A stretch of DNA of 64,000 bases from Porphyromonas catoniae ATCC 51270 (lineage in GTDB: Bacteria > Bacteroidota > Bacteroidia > Bacteroidales > Porphyromonadaceae), in contig NZ_JDFF01000012.1 of NCBI RefSeq assembly GCF_000565015.1, forward strand, positions 1 through 64,000. The letters are read 5' to 3'. A program made the position numbers and the translations under genes. The notes beneath the pieces were generated by a model. The model saw nothing but the letters and a program-made list of their open reading frames with translations. It did no database searches and had not been told where the DNA came from. How positions within the stretch are numbered: position 1 is the first letter of the stretch; each line of letters starts with the position of its first letter. Shown one piece after another: positions 27,466 to 36,607 of the stretch.

Positions 27466-28524
27466 ATGAGCTACTCTGCTACCCCCAGCACCCTACCCAA
27501 GGAATATACTATTGCCATCAAGGGCATCCTCTCGCTCTTCATCGTTGGTACACACCTCTGTGCTACGTGTGCGCCCGGTGAGGCCTCCCTTTGGCTACAG
27601 CTCTGTAGTGCTCTCACTCCCCTTGCTCTTGCTTTCTTTTTCTTCTTCTCGGGCTTTGGCCTCATGACACAGCTGAGGTTGCAGGAGGCACGCCAAGGGG
27701 GAGCCCTTACGAAGTATTGGTCGGGTTGGCTTAGGAAAAGGCTCTGGGGACTGGTTAAGCCCTTCCTCTTTTTCTTTGTTCTGGCTCATCTGCTCACGAT
27801 TGTTGCCCAAGGGGTCGATACCTTTACATGGGGGGCGTTGGGAGAGAGACTCCTAGCCTCTTGGTCTGGGCTGAGGTATGGGGTGATTGGCCCGCCCTAT
27901 CCGGCTTGGTTTTTGGGTGAGCTCTTCTTCCTCTATATTTTCTTTTTCCTCGCCTTTCGCTGGGGCGTGAAGCGATGGATTGCGCTCCTCTTACTCGTGG
28001 GGCAGACGCTTGCCCTTATACTCTTTGCTTCGCGAGCTGAGTTCGGTGGCTATTGGCTCCGTTACCCTCTTTGCTTTGCTGTTGGGGTGGGTTTTGCTCT
28101 GTGGGAGCAACCGATCTATGGGTTTATGAAGCGATACCTTGCCCTTTCGATCCCAATGCTACTGCTCGGGATGGTCTCTTATGTCCTCGGGATTGTGGCA
28201 CCTGGACTACAGGCACGCTTTTTCATCGATACATACCAAGCCTCGCTCTTCTTGCTCCCGATCCTCCTGATGACCCTTGCCAAAGCCCTAGGTTTGACGA
28301 ACCTTTTTCTGGCTCATCAGCAGGGGAAGATGGGGCGTTCCCTTCTCCTTTTGGGCGATATTTCGCTAGAGGTATATCTTCTACACATGTCCTTCGTGGA
28401 GCTTTTCCATAGCCCTGTGCTTTATATTCATTCTGTTTGGGGCTACACGCTGGCAACCTATGGAGCAACGCTCCTCGGAGCTTATCTCATTGCCCGCTAT
28501 CTGCGTCCACTAGTGAGAGGGTAG
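27466..28524 (+). CDS. Membrane acyltransferase (acyltransferase_3 family)
   Basis: A 352-residue polytopic inner-membrane protein with about ten hydrophobic helices. The start EYTIAIKGILSLFIVGTHL resembles the acyltransferase_3/OafA family, where the His after the first helix is catalytic; here it is in GTHL. The region LGDISLEVYLLHMSFVEL near residue 305 matches the family's last-helix signature (SYxxYLxH). These enzymes acetylate or acylate surface polysaccharide. It stands alone between its own promoter and a gap, so no partner indicates the substrate. Confidence 0.78.
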   Translation: MSYSATPSTLPKEYTIAIKGILSLFIVGTHLCATCAPGEASLWLQLCSALTPLALAFFFFFSGFGLMTQLRLQEARQGGALTKYWSGWLRKRLWGLVKPFLFFFVLAHLLTIVAQGVDTFTWGALGERLLASWSGLRYGVIGPPYPAWFLGELFFLYIFFFLAFRWGVKRWIALLLLVGQTLALILFASRAEFGGYWLRYPLCFAVGVGFALWEQPIYGFMKRYLALSIPMLLLGMVSYVLGIVAPGLQARFFIDTYQASLFLLPILLMTLAKALGLTNLFLAHQQGKMGRSLLLLGDISLEVYLLHMSFVELFHSPVLYIHSVWGYTLATYGATLLGAYLIARYLRPLVRG

Positions 28525-28777
28525 AGGAGTAGGCTGTCGAGGGAGGAATGCCTGCCGTGGAAGGGAGGACAAGTAGCACAGCTGGTGAGGGTGTGCGTCT
28601 CCTACCTCGCTAGCATAGATTCACTGCATAGCCTAAATGAGTGAATGGGGGAATGCCGCCATGCGTCCTTGGTCTTATTGAAAATACCTCACACCCTTTT
28701 ATCAAAGCCTTTTGCTCCATCGCCTCAAGAGAGTCATGAGGTTGCGTGGATGACTCTCCCCTAAAAGCATCGAATTA
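28525..28777. other. Intergenic stretch without recognised features
   Basis: Nothing coding or clearly structured was seen before array B1. Confidence 0.5.
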
Positions 28778-28884
28778 GGTAACGAGGAAACCTCTCGGGA
28801 GGTATCCCCGTAAAGTCAGGAGGGGTATCCCCGTAACCTCCTCAGAGGTGTCCCCGATACCTATTGAGGGGTGTCTGCTCCTGC
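28778..28884. repeat. Array B1: five 15-bp units of a second sequence family, exact 23-bp period
   Basis: Units start at 28778, 28801, 28824, 28847 and 28870. The consensus is GGTATCCCCGTAACC. The first unit is inverted (centre ACGAGGA), the other four share one orientation and the last is degenerate (GGTGTCTGCTCCTGC). It lies upstream of sdhCAB. Confidence 0.92.
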
Positions 28885-29066
28885 TTGGGAAGCCTTCTCC
28901 CGATGGTGAAGGGAGGTCATACAGCAATGTGGTTAGCCTTTTTTAGGTAGAAAAACATAGGGCTTTTCCTGCTTTCACAGCCGAATATACCTAGATATGG
29001 TGATGGAGGTTCGTACGATTATGCCTTTTTTTCGCTAATAATAGTACTTGATATACCTAATTGATT

Positions 29067-29074
29067 TATCTTTG
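29067..29074 (+). promoter_or_regulatory. -7 box TATCTTTG for sdhCAB
   Basis: Perfect box with TTG at 29048-29050 as the -33 element, 124 bases before sdhC. Confidence 0.7.
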
Positions 29075-29197
29075 TAGTGCGTTGGGGTGACTACGCCGTG
29101 TCGCTGGGAGGATCAGCAGAGGAGATAATGGCATGTGGCACGTCACCTACCCTTGGAGATGCATAAATAGATAAACAACAGTATAAACAGAACTTGT

Positions 29198-29902
29198 ATG
29201 TCGTGGTTAATCAAATCTTCGATCGGGCGTAAGTTGGTCATGAGTATCTCAGGGCTAGCACTTATCCTGTTCTTGACCTTCCACATGTCGATGAACCTTG
29301 TGGCTCTTTTCTCAGAGGAGGGTTACAACGCTATCTGTGAATTCCTCGGGGCGAATTGGTACGCGCTTGTGGGGACGATGGGCTTGGCCTTCCTCTTCAT
29401 CGTGCATATCGTCTATGCGTTCATCTTGACCTATCAGAATCGTAAGGCACGAGGCAACGACCGCTATGGCGTTGTAGACAAGCCTAAGGGCGTAGAGTGG
29501 GCTTCGCAGAACATGATGGCCCTCGGTGTGGTCGTCATCCTCGGGCTGGCACTGCACTTCTTTAACTTCTGGGCTAAGATGCAGCTAGCCGAGATCATCG
29601 GTCAGCATGACCTGGGTATCGATGGGGTGTCAGGCCCTACGGATGGTGCTGGGCTCATTCGCTACACCTTCTCTAATCCTATTTTTGTCGTGCTATACCT
29701 CGTATGGCTGGTTGCGCTGTGGTTCCACCTGTCACATGGCTTCTGGAGCTCGCTACACACCATCGGGTTCAACAATAAGATTTGGTTCAACCGCCTACGC
29801 TGCCTCTCGAACGTTTACACAACGATCATCGTCCTAGGCTTTGCCGTTGTCGTACTGTATTACTTCATCCAATCCCTTTGCGGGGGTGCTTGTGGTCTCT
29901 AA
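29198..29902 (+). CDS. sdhC: Succinate dehydrogenase/fumarate reductase cytochrome b subunit
   Basis: A 234-residue five-helix diheme cytochrome b of the b558 family, the membrane anchor that passes electrons between menaquinol and the SdhAB subunits. Its start, IKSSIGRKLVMSISGLALILFLTFHMSMNL, places the first haem-ligand His in the first helix; further His residues lie in LFIVHIVYAF, GLALHFFNFW and WFHLSHGFWSSLHTIG. The sdhC-sdhA-sdhB order is that of Bacteroidota fumarate reductase, which in anaerobes runs toward succinate. Confidence 0.93.
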   Translation: MSWLIKSSIGRKLVMSISGLALILFLTFHMSMNLVALFSEEGYNAICEFLGANWYALVGTMGLAFLFIVHIVYAFILTYQNRKARGNDRYGVVDKPKGVEWASQNMMALGVVVILGLALHFFNFWAKMQLAEIIGQHDLGIDGVSGPTDGAGLIRYTFSNPIFVVLYLVWLVALWFHLSHGFWSSLHTIGFNNKIWFNRLRCLSNVYTTIIVLGFAVVVLYYFIQSLCGGACGL

Positions 29903-29954
29903 TCGTTAGCGATAAAGACACTACACGCGATCCATTATCAGTCATATAAACACT

Positions 29955-31898
29955 ATGTCTCAGATAGATTCCAAGATCCCCGCCGGCCCATTGGCCGAGA
30001 AGTGGACCAACTATAAGGACCATCAGAAGCTCGTTAACCCTGCGAACAAGCGCCGCCTCGACATCATCGTTGTAGGAACGGGGCTGGCAGGTGCCTCCGC
30101 TGCTGCTTCGCTGGCAGAGATGGGATTTAACGTCCTGAACTTCTGTATCCAGGATTCTCCTCGCCGCGCACACTCGATTGCGGCACAAGGGGGTATTAAC
30201 GCTGCTAAGAACTACCAGAATGATGGTGACTCCGTCTATCGTCTCTTTTACGATACGATCAAGGGTGGTGACTACCGTGCCCGTGAAGCGAATGTCTACC
30301 GTCTAGCAGAGGTCGCGAACAGCATCATCGACCAGTGCGTGGCACAGGGCGTGCCTTTTGCTCGTGAGTACGGCGGTCTCTTGGACAACCGTTCCTTCGG
30401 GGGCGCACAGGTCTCACGTACGTTCTATGCCCGTGGTCAGACGGGACAGCAGCTCCTACTCGGTGCTTACTCAGCCCTGAGCCGTCAGGTAGGGAAGGGT
30501 GCGGTGAAGATGTACACCCGCTACGAGATGCTCGATGTAGTCATCATTGACGGACGCGCACGAGGTATCATCGCTCGTAACCTAGTCACTGGGAAAATTG
30601 AGCGCTTCGCTGCTCATGCGGTAGTAATCGGGACGGGGGGCTATGGTAATGCCTTCTTCCTCTCCACCAACGCTATGGCCTCCAACGGGTCTGCAGCTTG
30701 GCAGTGCTATAAGAAGGGGGCTTACTTCGCTAACCCCTGTATGGCACAGATCCACCCTACCTGTATCCCTGTTCATGGAGAGTTTCAGTCTAAGCTCACG
30801 CTGATGTCTGAGTCGCTCCGTAACGATGGTCGTATCTGGGTGCCCAAGAACCTAGAGGATGCCAAGAAGCTCCAGGCTGGCACGCTACGTCCTACCGAGA
30901 TCAAGGAGGAAGATCGTGACTATTACCTCGAGCGTCGTTATCCAGCCTTCGGTAATCTCGTCCCTCGTGACGTGGCTAGCCGTGCGGCTAAGGAGCGTTG
31001 TGACGCTGGCTATGGTGTGAATAACACAGGTCTGGCTGTATTCCTAGACTTCTCTTCGGCTATCCAACGCCTCGGTAAGGACGTTGTAGAGGCTCGCTAT
31101 GGGAACCTCTTCCAGATGTACGAAAAGATTACCAACGATAATCCCTACGAGACTCCTATGATGATCTACCCTGCTATCCACTACACCATGGGTGGAATTT
31201 GGGTAGACTACGAGCTGATGACCTCCGTACCAGGGCTCTTTGCTATCGGGGAGGCTAACTTCTCCGACCATGGTGCTAACCGCCTCGGGGCTTCAGCTCT
31301 GATGCAGGGGCTTGCTGACGGGTACTTCGTGCTACCCTATACCATCCAGAACTATCTGGCAGACCAAATTCAGGTGCCACGTTTCAGCACAGACTTGCCC
31401 GAGTTTGATGAAGCAGAGAAGGGTATCCAGGATCGTATCAACCGCCTGATGTCCGTCAAGGGCTCACAGTCGGTAGATAGCCTGCACAAGAAGCTTGGTC
31501 ACATCATGTGGGACTTCGTAGGTATGGGACGTGAGCGTGAAGGTCTGGAGAAGGCCATCGTTGAGCTCAAGGCGCTCAAGAAGGAATTCTGGAGCGATGT
31601 CCGCATCCCAGGTAAGGCTGATGATTTGAATGTTGAGCTAGAGAAGGCTCTCCGTCTGGCTGACTTTATCGAGATTGGCGAACTGATGGCTCGTGATGCT
31701 CACGACCGTGAGGAGAGCTGCGGTGGTCACTTCCGCCTCGAGCACCAGACTCCCGAAGGTGAAGCTCTTCGCCATGACGATAAGTTCGCTTATGTCTCCT
31801 GCTGGGAGTATCAAGGTGAAGACCAGGATCCTGTCCTCTTGAAGGAGCCTCTCGACTACGAGTTTGTCGTACGTCAGCAGCGTAATTATAAGAACTAA
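29955..31898 (+). CDS. sdhA: Succinate dehydrogenase/fumarate reductase flavoprotein subunit
   Basis: A 647-residue flavoprotein, the catalytic subunit. [19 protein letters not shown] is the FAD dinucleotide site (about residues 36-54), [17 protein letters not shown] carries the covalent FAD His, QIHPTCIPV and the H-x-x-G region [12 protein letters not shown] hold substrate contacts, and [14 protein letters not shown] is conserved. It is longer than the enterobacterial SdhA, as expected for the Wolinella/Bacteroides type. It lies 52 bases after sdhC and 21 before sdhB. Confidence 0.95.
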   Translation: MSQIDSKIPAGPLAEKWTNYKDHQKLVNPANKRRLDIIVVGTGLAGASAAASLAEMGFNVLNFCIQDSPRRAHSIAAQGGINAAKNYQNDGDSVYRLFYDTIKGGDYRAREANVYRLAEVANSIIDQCVAQGVPFAREYGGLLDNRSFGGAQVSRTFYARGQTGQQLLLGAYSALSRQVGKGAVKMYTRYEMLDVVIIDGRARGIIARNLVTGKIERFAAHAVVIGTGGYGNAFFLSTNAMASNGSAAWQCYKKGAYFANPCMAQIHPTCIPVHGEFQSKLTLMSESLRNDGRIWVPKNLEDAKKLQAGTLRPTEIKEEDRDYYLERRYPAFGNLVPRDVASRAAKERCDAGYGVNNTGLAVFLDFSSAIQRLGKDVVEARYGNLFQMYEKITNDNPYETPMMIYPAIHYTMGGIWVDYELMTSVPGLFAIGEANFSDHGANRLGASALMQGLADGYFVLPYTIQNYLADQIQVPRFSTDLPEFDEAEKGIQDRINRLMSVKGSQSVDSLHKKLGHIMWDFVGMGREREGLEKAIVELKALKKEFWSDVRIPGKADDLNVELEKALRLADFIEIGELMARDAHDREESCGGHFRLEHQTPEGEALRHDDKFAYVSCWEYQGEDQDPVLLKEPLDYEFVVRQQRNYKN

Positions 31899-31919
31899 CC
31901 CTTAGCCATTACACGTACA

Positions 31920-32675
31920 ATGGACAAGAATATTAACATCAAGGTAAAGGTCTGGCGCCAACGTGGTCCCGAGGTACAAGGGGCTTTCGAGACGTATGAT
32001 CTAGAAAATATATCGCAGGGAAGCTCGTTCCTAGAGATGCTTGACATCCTCAACGAGCAGCTCGTGCGCCAAGGGAAGGAACCCGTCGTCTTCGATCATG
32101 ACTGCCGCGAAGGGATCTGCGGGATGTGTTCACTCTATATCAATGGTCATCCCCATGGACCCGATGACAGTATCACTACTTGCCAGCTACACATGCGTCG
32201 CTTCAACGATGGCGATACGATTACCATCGAGCCCTGGCGTTCGGCTGGCTTCCCAATTATTCGCGACCTCATGGTGGACCGCTCGGCCTATGACAAGATC
32301 ATCCAAGCTGGTGGTTTCGTGTCGGTCAATACGGGAGGTGTGCCTGATGCCAACGCAATCCCCATCCCTAAGGCCAACGCTGATATGGCAATGGATGCCG
32401 CTGCATGTATTGGCTGTGGTGCTTGTGCCGCTGCTTGTAAGAACGGCTCTGCCATGCTCTTCGTTTCTGCAAAGGTTAGCCAGCTAGCCCTCCTGCCACA
32501 GGGACGTGTCGAAGCTGCTCGTCGTGCAAAGGCTATGGTAGCTAAGATGGATGAGTTGGGCTTCGGGAACTGTACCAATACCCGTGCCTGCGAGGTGGAG
32601 TGCCCGAAGAATATCTCGATCTCGAACATTGCCCGTCTGAACCGCGAGTTCCTTGCGGCAAAGTTCAAGGACTAA
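31920..32675 (+). CDS. sdhB: Succinate dehydrogenase/fumarate reductase iron-sulfur subunit
   Basis: A 251-residue subunit that carries electrons from flavin to haem. The [2Fe-2S] ligands are in CREGICGMC (about residues 61-69) with a further Cys in TTCQL; the C-terminal domain has [11 protein letters not shown] and [15 protein letters not shown] for the [4Fe-4S] and [3Fe-4S] clusters. Full length; end of the operon. Confidence 0.95.
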   Translation: MDKNINIKVKVWRQRGPEVQGAFETYDLENISQGSSFLEMLDILNEQLVRQGKEPVVFDHDCREGICGMCSLYINGHPHGPDDSITTCQLHMRRFNDGDTITIEPWRSAGFPIIRDLMVDRSAYDKIIQAGGFVSVNTGGVPDANAIPIPKANADMAMDAAACIGCGACAAACKNGSAMLFVSAKVSQLALLPQGRVEAARRAKAMVAKMDELGFGNCTNTRACEVECPKNISISNIARLNREFLAAKFKD

Positions 32676-32686
32676 GTTTTCATGCC

Positions 32687-32714
32687 AAGCCTCTGAGCAA
32701 AGGTTTGGAGGCTT
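32687..32714 (+). terminator. Hairpin after sdhB
   Basis: Arms AAGCCTC and GAGGCTT pair 12 bases after the stop codon, but no T-run follows. It may be a weak terminator or a 3' protective stem. Confidence 0.5.
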
Positions 32715-32772
32715 GATATCCAATCTCCTCTTAATTAGGCTCTACTTCCTTTGAGTATGAGTTTCAGTCTCT

Positions 32773-32912
32773 CTTAGTGTGCCATCGCACTGAGAGGGTT
32801 TGAGTGAGGAGGATTATTTGATCCTTTTGAGAGACTAGAGCGTCTCTTCACAATAGGTTAGATTGATGTAGTATCGCCCGCCCTGATGAGTCCTAGGCTT
32901 ATCACGGTGGGC
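32773..32912 (+). other. Cluster of three further hairpins upstream of rpsO
   Basis: Between sdhB and the rpsO promoter are hairpins at about 32774-32799 (CTCTTAGTG with CACTGAGAG), 32829-32848 (GAGAGAC with GTCTCTT) and a long one at about 32872-32910 (ATCGCCC with GGGCGAT, extended inward), the last followed by CATCTTTTATC. They could be a terminator cluster or a small structured RNA; no -7 box for an RNA was found. Confidence 0.4.
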
Positions 32913-32970
32913 GATCATCTTTTATCATGGGGTGATGAGGAGAGAACAGGGTGATATGTTTCATTCTTTG

Positions 32971-32978
32971 TATCTTTG
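32971..32978 (+). promoter_or_regulatory. -7 box TATCTTTG for rpsO
   Basis: Perfect box, 92 bases before the ATG. Confidence 0.68.
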
Positions 32979-33069
32979 CGCCACGATCCGATGCGTCGTT
33001 TGTCTTCCTCTGAGGGAGTGATAGCTTGCGACGGCGGTATTTTGTTTCACTATTTAAGTACTAGTATTT

Positions 33070-33339
33070 ATGTATCTAGATTCAGCTAAGAAGGCAGAGC
33101 TCTTCGAAAAGCATGGTAAGTCCGCCAAGGATACTGGCTCACCTGAGAGCCAGATCGCTCTCTTCACTTTCCGCATTGCCCACCTAACGGGACACCTGCA
33201 GAAGAACAAGAAGGATTACAGCACCCAGCGTGCTCTAAAGATGATCATCGGGAAGCGTCGCCGCATGCTCGACTACCTCCAGAAGATTGACATCGAGCGT
33301 TATCGTGCCATCATCAAGGAGCTAGGCATTCGTCGCTAA
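33070..33339 (+). CDS. rpsO: 30S ribosomal protein S15
   Basis: An 89-residue S15, the 16S rRNA central-domain binder. The conserved segment [29 protein letters not shown] is followed by [19 protein letters not shown]-type sequence and ends in [13 protein letters not shown]. Single-gene unit with its own promoter and terminator; the 92-base leader could carry autoregulation, which I cannot show. Confidence 0.97.
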   Translation: MYLDSAKKAELFEKHGKSAKDTGSPESQIALFTFRIAHLTGHLQKNKKDYSTQRALKMIIGKRRRMLDYLQKIDIERYRAIIKELGIRR

Positions 33340-33382
33340 TCTCAGTGACTACTCTTCGCTAGCTCTAGAGGCTAGTGACCCC

Positions 33383-33417
33383 AAGAGGCGGTACCCAAGT
33401 GGCATCGCCTCTTTTTT
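33383..33417 (+). terminator. Terminator after rpsO
   Basis: AAGAGGCG pairs with CGCCTCTT (33406-33413), running into TTTTTTG. Confidence 0.92.
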
Positions 33418-33485
33418 GTGTTTGCCCTAATGGTCAGTTATCGCCTTTCACTATGTTCTATCATTGATTTTTAGAGCAAAAAGAA

Positions 33486-33493
33486 TATCTTTG
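33486..33493 (+). promoter_or_regulatory. -7 box TATCTTTG for the outer-membrane protein gene
   Basis: Perfect box 66 bases before the ATG at 33559. Confidence 0.68.
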
Positions 33494-33558
33494 TGGCCTT
33501 GAGTTGTGACCTTGGAAAGTCATATAAGTAAAACCCTTACGTAATATTATCAATAAAG

Positions 33559-34368
33559 ATGAAGAGAATCTTTACTCTACTCCTCTCCCTTGTGCTAGCT
33601 TCCTCTGCCATGGCACAAAAAGAACACTTTGACCCTAGTAGCTGGGGATTACTCGATGGGAAGACGATCGTTAAAGCGAATATCACAAGCCCAATCTTCC
33701 GTAACTATAGCTTCGCAGCAGAGCGTATCCTTACCCCTGGCCTCGGGGTACAGCTTGCGCTGAATACAATGCCTCGTGGGGGGCTACCTCTTGTCCCAGC
33801 TGAAGGGACTCTAGGTCTAAGTGAAGAGTACTCCTTAGACTTTGGGCTGAGCTCGTTTGCTCTCACTCCAGAGCTTCGTTGGTACACAGGTGGAGGCTAT
33901 GGACATGGCTTCTATCTCATGGCTTACTATCGCTTCCAGAACTATGGCCTCTCGAACTATAGCTACGACTTCCATGTGACGCCAGAGTCGGGTAGCAGTG
34001 CTACGGGGACACTTGTTGTCGATGGCAAGCTCTCTACGCATTCCTTGGGCTTTGGTCTCGGGGTGCAGTGGCTACTCGGTCGGAATAAGAATATCGTCCT
34101 AGACTGGAATATCCTAGGTGCCCATATCGGACAGGGAAACCTAAGCTTCTCGGGGAAATACTTCATGTGGGCAGGAAGAAGACTTACTCAGAGAGAGATT
34201 CAGTCTCTGAAGTCGGAGATCCTTAATCCCTTGGATAATCTTGCTGTCATCAAGCAAAGGCATACGGAGCTTGAAGTGGATGAACATAACCAGACTGTTG
34301 AGCTAAAGAACCTTGCTACACCTTGGGCATTCTTCCGCATGTCCGTATCGGTAGGTTTCCGCTTCTAG
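33559..34368 (+). CDS. Putative outer-membrane beta-barrel protein
   Basis: A 269-residue exported protein with a cleavable signal peptide (ending SSAMA-Q). The mature part has alternating hydrophobic strands rich in Tyr and Gly (GYGHGFYLMAYYRFQNYGL, LGFGLGVQWLLG) and ends in FFRMSVSVGFRF, with the terminal aromatic residue typical of beta-barrels inserted by BAM. About residues 210-250 form a charged helical insert (REIQSLKSEILNPLDNLAVIKQRHTELE). The family is not recognised beyond general similarity to DUF3575-like barrels. Own promoter and terminator. Confidence 0.65.
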   Translation: MKRIFTLLLSLVLASSAMAQKEHFDPSSWGLLDGKTIVKANITSPIFRNYSFAAERILTPGLGVQLALNTMPRGGLPLVPAEGTLGLSEEYSLDFGLSSFALTPELRWYTGGGYGHGFYLMAYYRFQNYGLSNYSYDFHVTPESGSSATGTLVVDGKLSTHSLGFGLGVQWLLGRNKNIVLDWNILGAHIGQGNLSFSGKYFMWAGRRLTQREIQSLKSEILNPLDNLAVIKQRHTELEVDEHNQTVELKNLATPWAFFRMSVSVGFRF

Positions 34369-34391
34369 GCCAGGATCCACTATCTAGAGCG

Positions 34392-34436
34392 AAAGAAATA
34401 GCCTGCACGCTACCATAGCGTGTAGGCTATTTCTTT
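34392..34436 (+). terminator. Terminator after the outer-membrane protein gene
   Basis: A 21-bp stem with G-U pairs (34392-34412 with 34416-34436) and a 3-base loop; the right arm ends in TTTCTTT. Confidence 0.88.
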
Positions 34437-34644
34437 ATTGTGGTGATAAGTAAGTTCAGTAGAACACCCTCCACAGCTTAAATATACTCGCTGATTGGGC
34501 TTAGATAGGAAGGGATATAGGCTGTACAAGCTCCAAATAAATAGGGGATAGCTAGTCTTAGGTATTGAGAAGCCCGCAATTTATTTGAGGGAACTGAAGT
34601 AAACAAGTAAGAGAAATGGGGTAGCGGGGAATGAGGATGGAGTA

Positions 34645-34720
34645 TAAAAACAGCGGAGCCAGCTTCCCAGCTGACTCCAACCTATTAACCAAAACCTTAA
34701 CTATGAAAAATCTTACATTT
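34645..34720 (-). ncRNA. Orphan small RNA gene with full promoter and terminator
   Basis: On the minus strand, CAAA at 34755-34758 (TTTG) and CAAATATA at 34727-34734 (TATATTTG) form a -33/-7 pair with a 20-base spacer. Transcription would start near 34720. The terminator stem at 34655-34678 (10 bp, 4-base loop) pairs fully only in the minus-strand RNA, because one pair is G-U there and C-A on the other strand, and it is followed by GCTGTTTTTATAC. The RNA would be about 70-75 nt. It lies between two plus-strand genes and has no ORF. The plus strand over the same bases has a 10-codon frame (34703-34735), which I consider accidental. Confidence 0.6.
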
Positions 34721-34726
34721 TCACCA

Positions 34727-34758
34727 CAAATATAAAGGAGAATATTTGAACTACCAAA
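34727..34758 (-). promoter_or_regulatory. Promoter of the orphan small RNA
   Basis: TTTG, 20 bases, TATATTTG on the minus strand: one of the best complete matches to the Bacteroidota promoter in the window. Confidence 0.65.
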
Positions 34759-34854
34759 TACAAGGTATACGAAGTCTCTATTTATATTGGTGCTGTGTAG
34801 GGGCGAAATCTAGGTGATGGAGCCACTGATGATGTGTTTCTCCCTGCATCGTAG

Positions 34855-34862
34855 TACTTTTG
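34855..34862 (+). promoter_or_regulatory. -7 box TACTTTTG for miaB
   Basis: The box ends 38 bases before the ATG. Confidence 0.55.
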
Positions 34863-34899
34863 CACTCACAAGTATAATGTATCACTTAATAGTCCTTTT

Positions 34900-36297
34900 A
34901 TGACGAGAAACGAGACGGCGGACTCTAAATCCGCTTCGTCCCTTAGCGAAAAGCGTGTTTATATCGAGACCTATGGCTGCCAAATGAATGTAGCCGATAG
35001 TGAAGTCGTAGCGTCTATCATGCAGATGGATGGCTACCACCTGACCGAAGATCCAGAGCTTGCAGATGCGGTGCTTATCAATACTTGTTCGGTACGAGAT
35101 AATGCAGAGCAGAAGGTACTCAACCGCATTGAGTATTACCACTCGATCCGTAAGAAGCGGAAACGGAGCCTGACGATTGGGGTCTTGGGCTGTATGGCTG
35201 AGCGTGCGAAGGGAGAGCTGATCGAGAAGCACCACGTCGACCTAGTCGTCGGGCCAGACAGCTACCTAGACTTGCCGAACCTAGTTGGTGCGGTGGAGCG
35301 GGGCGAGAAGGCAATCAACGTTGAGCTCTCTACCAGCGAGACCTACAAGGATGTGATGCCTCTGAAGATGAGCGGTGTGCATATCTCGGGCTTTGTATCC
35401 ATCATGCGTGGCTGCAATAACTTCTGCTCCTATTGCATCGTGCCTTATACACGTGGTAGGGAGCGTAGCCGTGAGCTAGAGAGCATTATTCGAGAGGTAA
35501 CAGATTTAGCCAGCAAGGGCTACCGAGAGGTAACACTGCTGGGGCAAAACGTGAATTCTTATCGCTTCGTAGATGGTGATCGGGTTTATGACTTCGCTGA
35601 TTTGCTGGAGGCTGTGGCACTGGCGGTACCTGGTATGCGTATCCGTTTTACTTCCCCACACCCCAAGGATATGGATGACAAAGCCATCCGCACGATGGCG
35701 AAGTATCCCAATATCTGTAAGCATATCCACCTGCCTGCTCAGTCTGGGAATAACCGCATCTTGAAGCTGATGAAGCGTAACTACACGCGCGAGTGGTACC
35801 TTGAGCGTGTTGCTGCCATTCGTGCCGTTATGCCTGACTGTGCAATTACCTCGGATCTTTTCTGTGGCTTCCATGACGAGAGCGAGGAGGACTTCCAGGA
35901 AACCCTGAGTCTCATGCGTGAGGTGGGTTACGAGGCATCCTTTATGTTTAAGTATTCTGAGCGCCCTGGTACCTACGCCGCTAAGTACCTGGAGGATAAC
36001 GTGCCTGAGGAGGTGAAGATCCGTCGCCTGCAGGAGATGATTGACCTGCAGAGCCAGCTGTCGCTAGAGAGCAATCTTCGTGATGTGGGGCATGTGGTTG
36101 AGGTGCTGATAGAGGGCTTCAGCAAACGCTCTCGTGAGCAGCTCTTCGGTAGGACACAGCAGAATAAGGTTGTGGTCTTTGACAAGCAAGGCTATCGTAT
36201 CGGGCAGTACGTCCAGGTACTCGTTGAGAGTGCTACGGCAGCGACACTTCTGGGGAAGCCTGTCCAGCCTGCCGAGGGCTACGTACTGGCCCCTTAG
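34900..36297 (+). CDS. miaB: tRNA-2-methylthio-N6-dimethylallyladenosine synthase
   Basis: A 465-residue radical-SAM methylthiotransferase that modifies A37 of tRNAs reading UNN codons. The N-terminal UPF0004 domain has YIETYGCQMNVADSE, NTCSVRDNAE and GVLGCMAERAK with the three cluster Cys; the radical-SAM motif is MRGCNNFCSYCIVPYTRGRERSR (Cys spaced CxxxCxxC, about residues 171-178). The C-terminal TRAM domain includes GFSKRSREQLFGRTQQNKVVVF. Both the TRAM ending and GLTSDLFCGF-type region match MiaB rather than MtaB or RimO. Single gene with terminator. Confidence 0.93.
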   Translation: MTRNETADSKSASSLSEKRVYIETYGCQMNVADSEVVASIMQMDGYHLTEDPELADAVLINTCSVRDNAEQKVLNRIEYYHSIRKKRKRSLTIGVLGCMAERAKGELIEKHHVDLVVGPDSYLDLPNLVGAVERGEKAINVELSTSETYKDVMPLKMSGVHISGFVSIMRGCNNFCSYCIVPYTRGRERSRELESIIREVTDLASKGYREVTLLGQNVNSYRFVDGDRVYDFADLLEAVALAVPGMRIRFTSPHPKDMDDKAIRTMAKYPNICKHIHLPAQSGNNRILKLMKRNYTREWYLERVAAIRAVMPDCAITSDLFCGFHDESEEDFQETLSLMREVGYEASFMFKYSERPGTYAAKYLEDNVPEEVKIRRLQEMIDLQSQLSLESNLRDVGHVVEVLIEGFSKRSREQLFGRTQQNKVVVFDKQGYRIGQYVQVLVESATAATLLGKPVQPAEGYVLAP

Positions 36298-36320
36298 CTA
36301 GAGATGTCAGTTTAATAGAG

Positions 36321-36371
36321 GAGCCATCCCCCTCCATGGATTACTAGGCCATGGAGGGGGATGGCTCTTTT
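36321..36371 (+). terminator. Terminator after miaB
   Basis: A perfect 19-bp stem (36321-36339 with 36349-36367) followed by TTTTATTT. Confidence 0.93.
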
Positions 36372-36442
36372 ATTTAGTCTTTCTGCGAGGGGGAAAATTG
36401 AGTGAATGTGTGTAGGATGGTAGAGAGAAGGTGTGGGGGAAA

Positions 36443-36582
36443 TAAAAGGTCACTATTGGTGCAGATAAAAGACTGTTGTAGGGAGAGTAGACAGTTGTTT
36501 TTGGGGTAGAGTAAAGAATCGCTCTTGGCGTAGGTAGAAGGAGGGATATTGGGCAGAGTAGAAGGTCGTCACTAGGATAGGT
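36443..36582. repeat. Degenerate array E: about six purine-rich units, period 22-24 bp
   Basis: Units beginning TAAAAGG, TAAAAGA, TAGACAG, TAAAGAA, TAGAAGG and TAGAAGG start at 36443, 36466, 36488, 36512, 36535 and 36559; most carry TTGG or TTGT in the middle and end GTAGAG or similar. Spacing is 22-24 bp. It may be a decayed relative of the exact 23-bp arrays or an independent tandem repeat. Confidence 0.55.
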
Positions 36583-36607
36583 GAGTTATCCCTACCCTCA
36601 GCTCGCT

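Noticed and set aside
34703-34735. 10-codon plus-strand peptide starting MKNL
   Set aside because: It has no downstream gene in frame and lies on the opposite strand of a better-supported small RNA unit.
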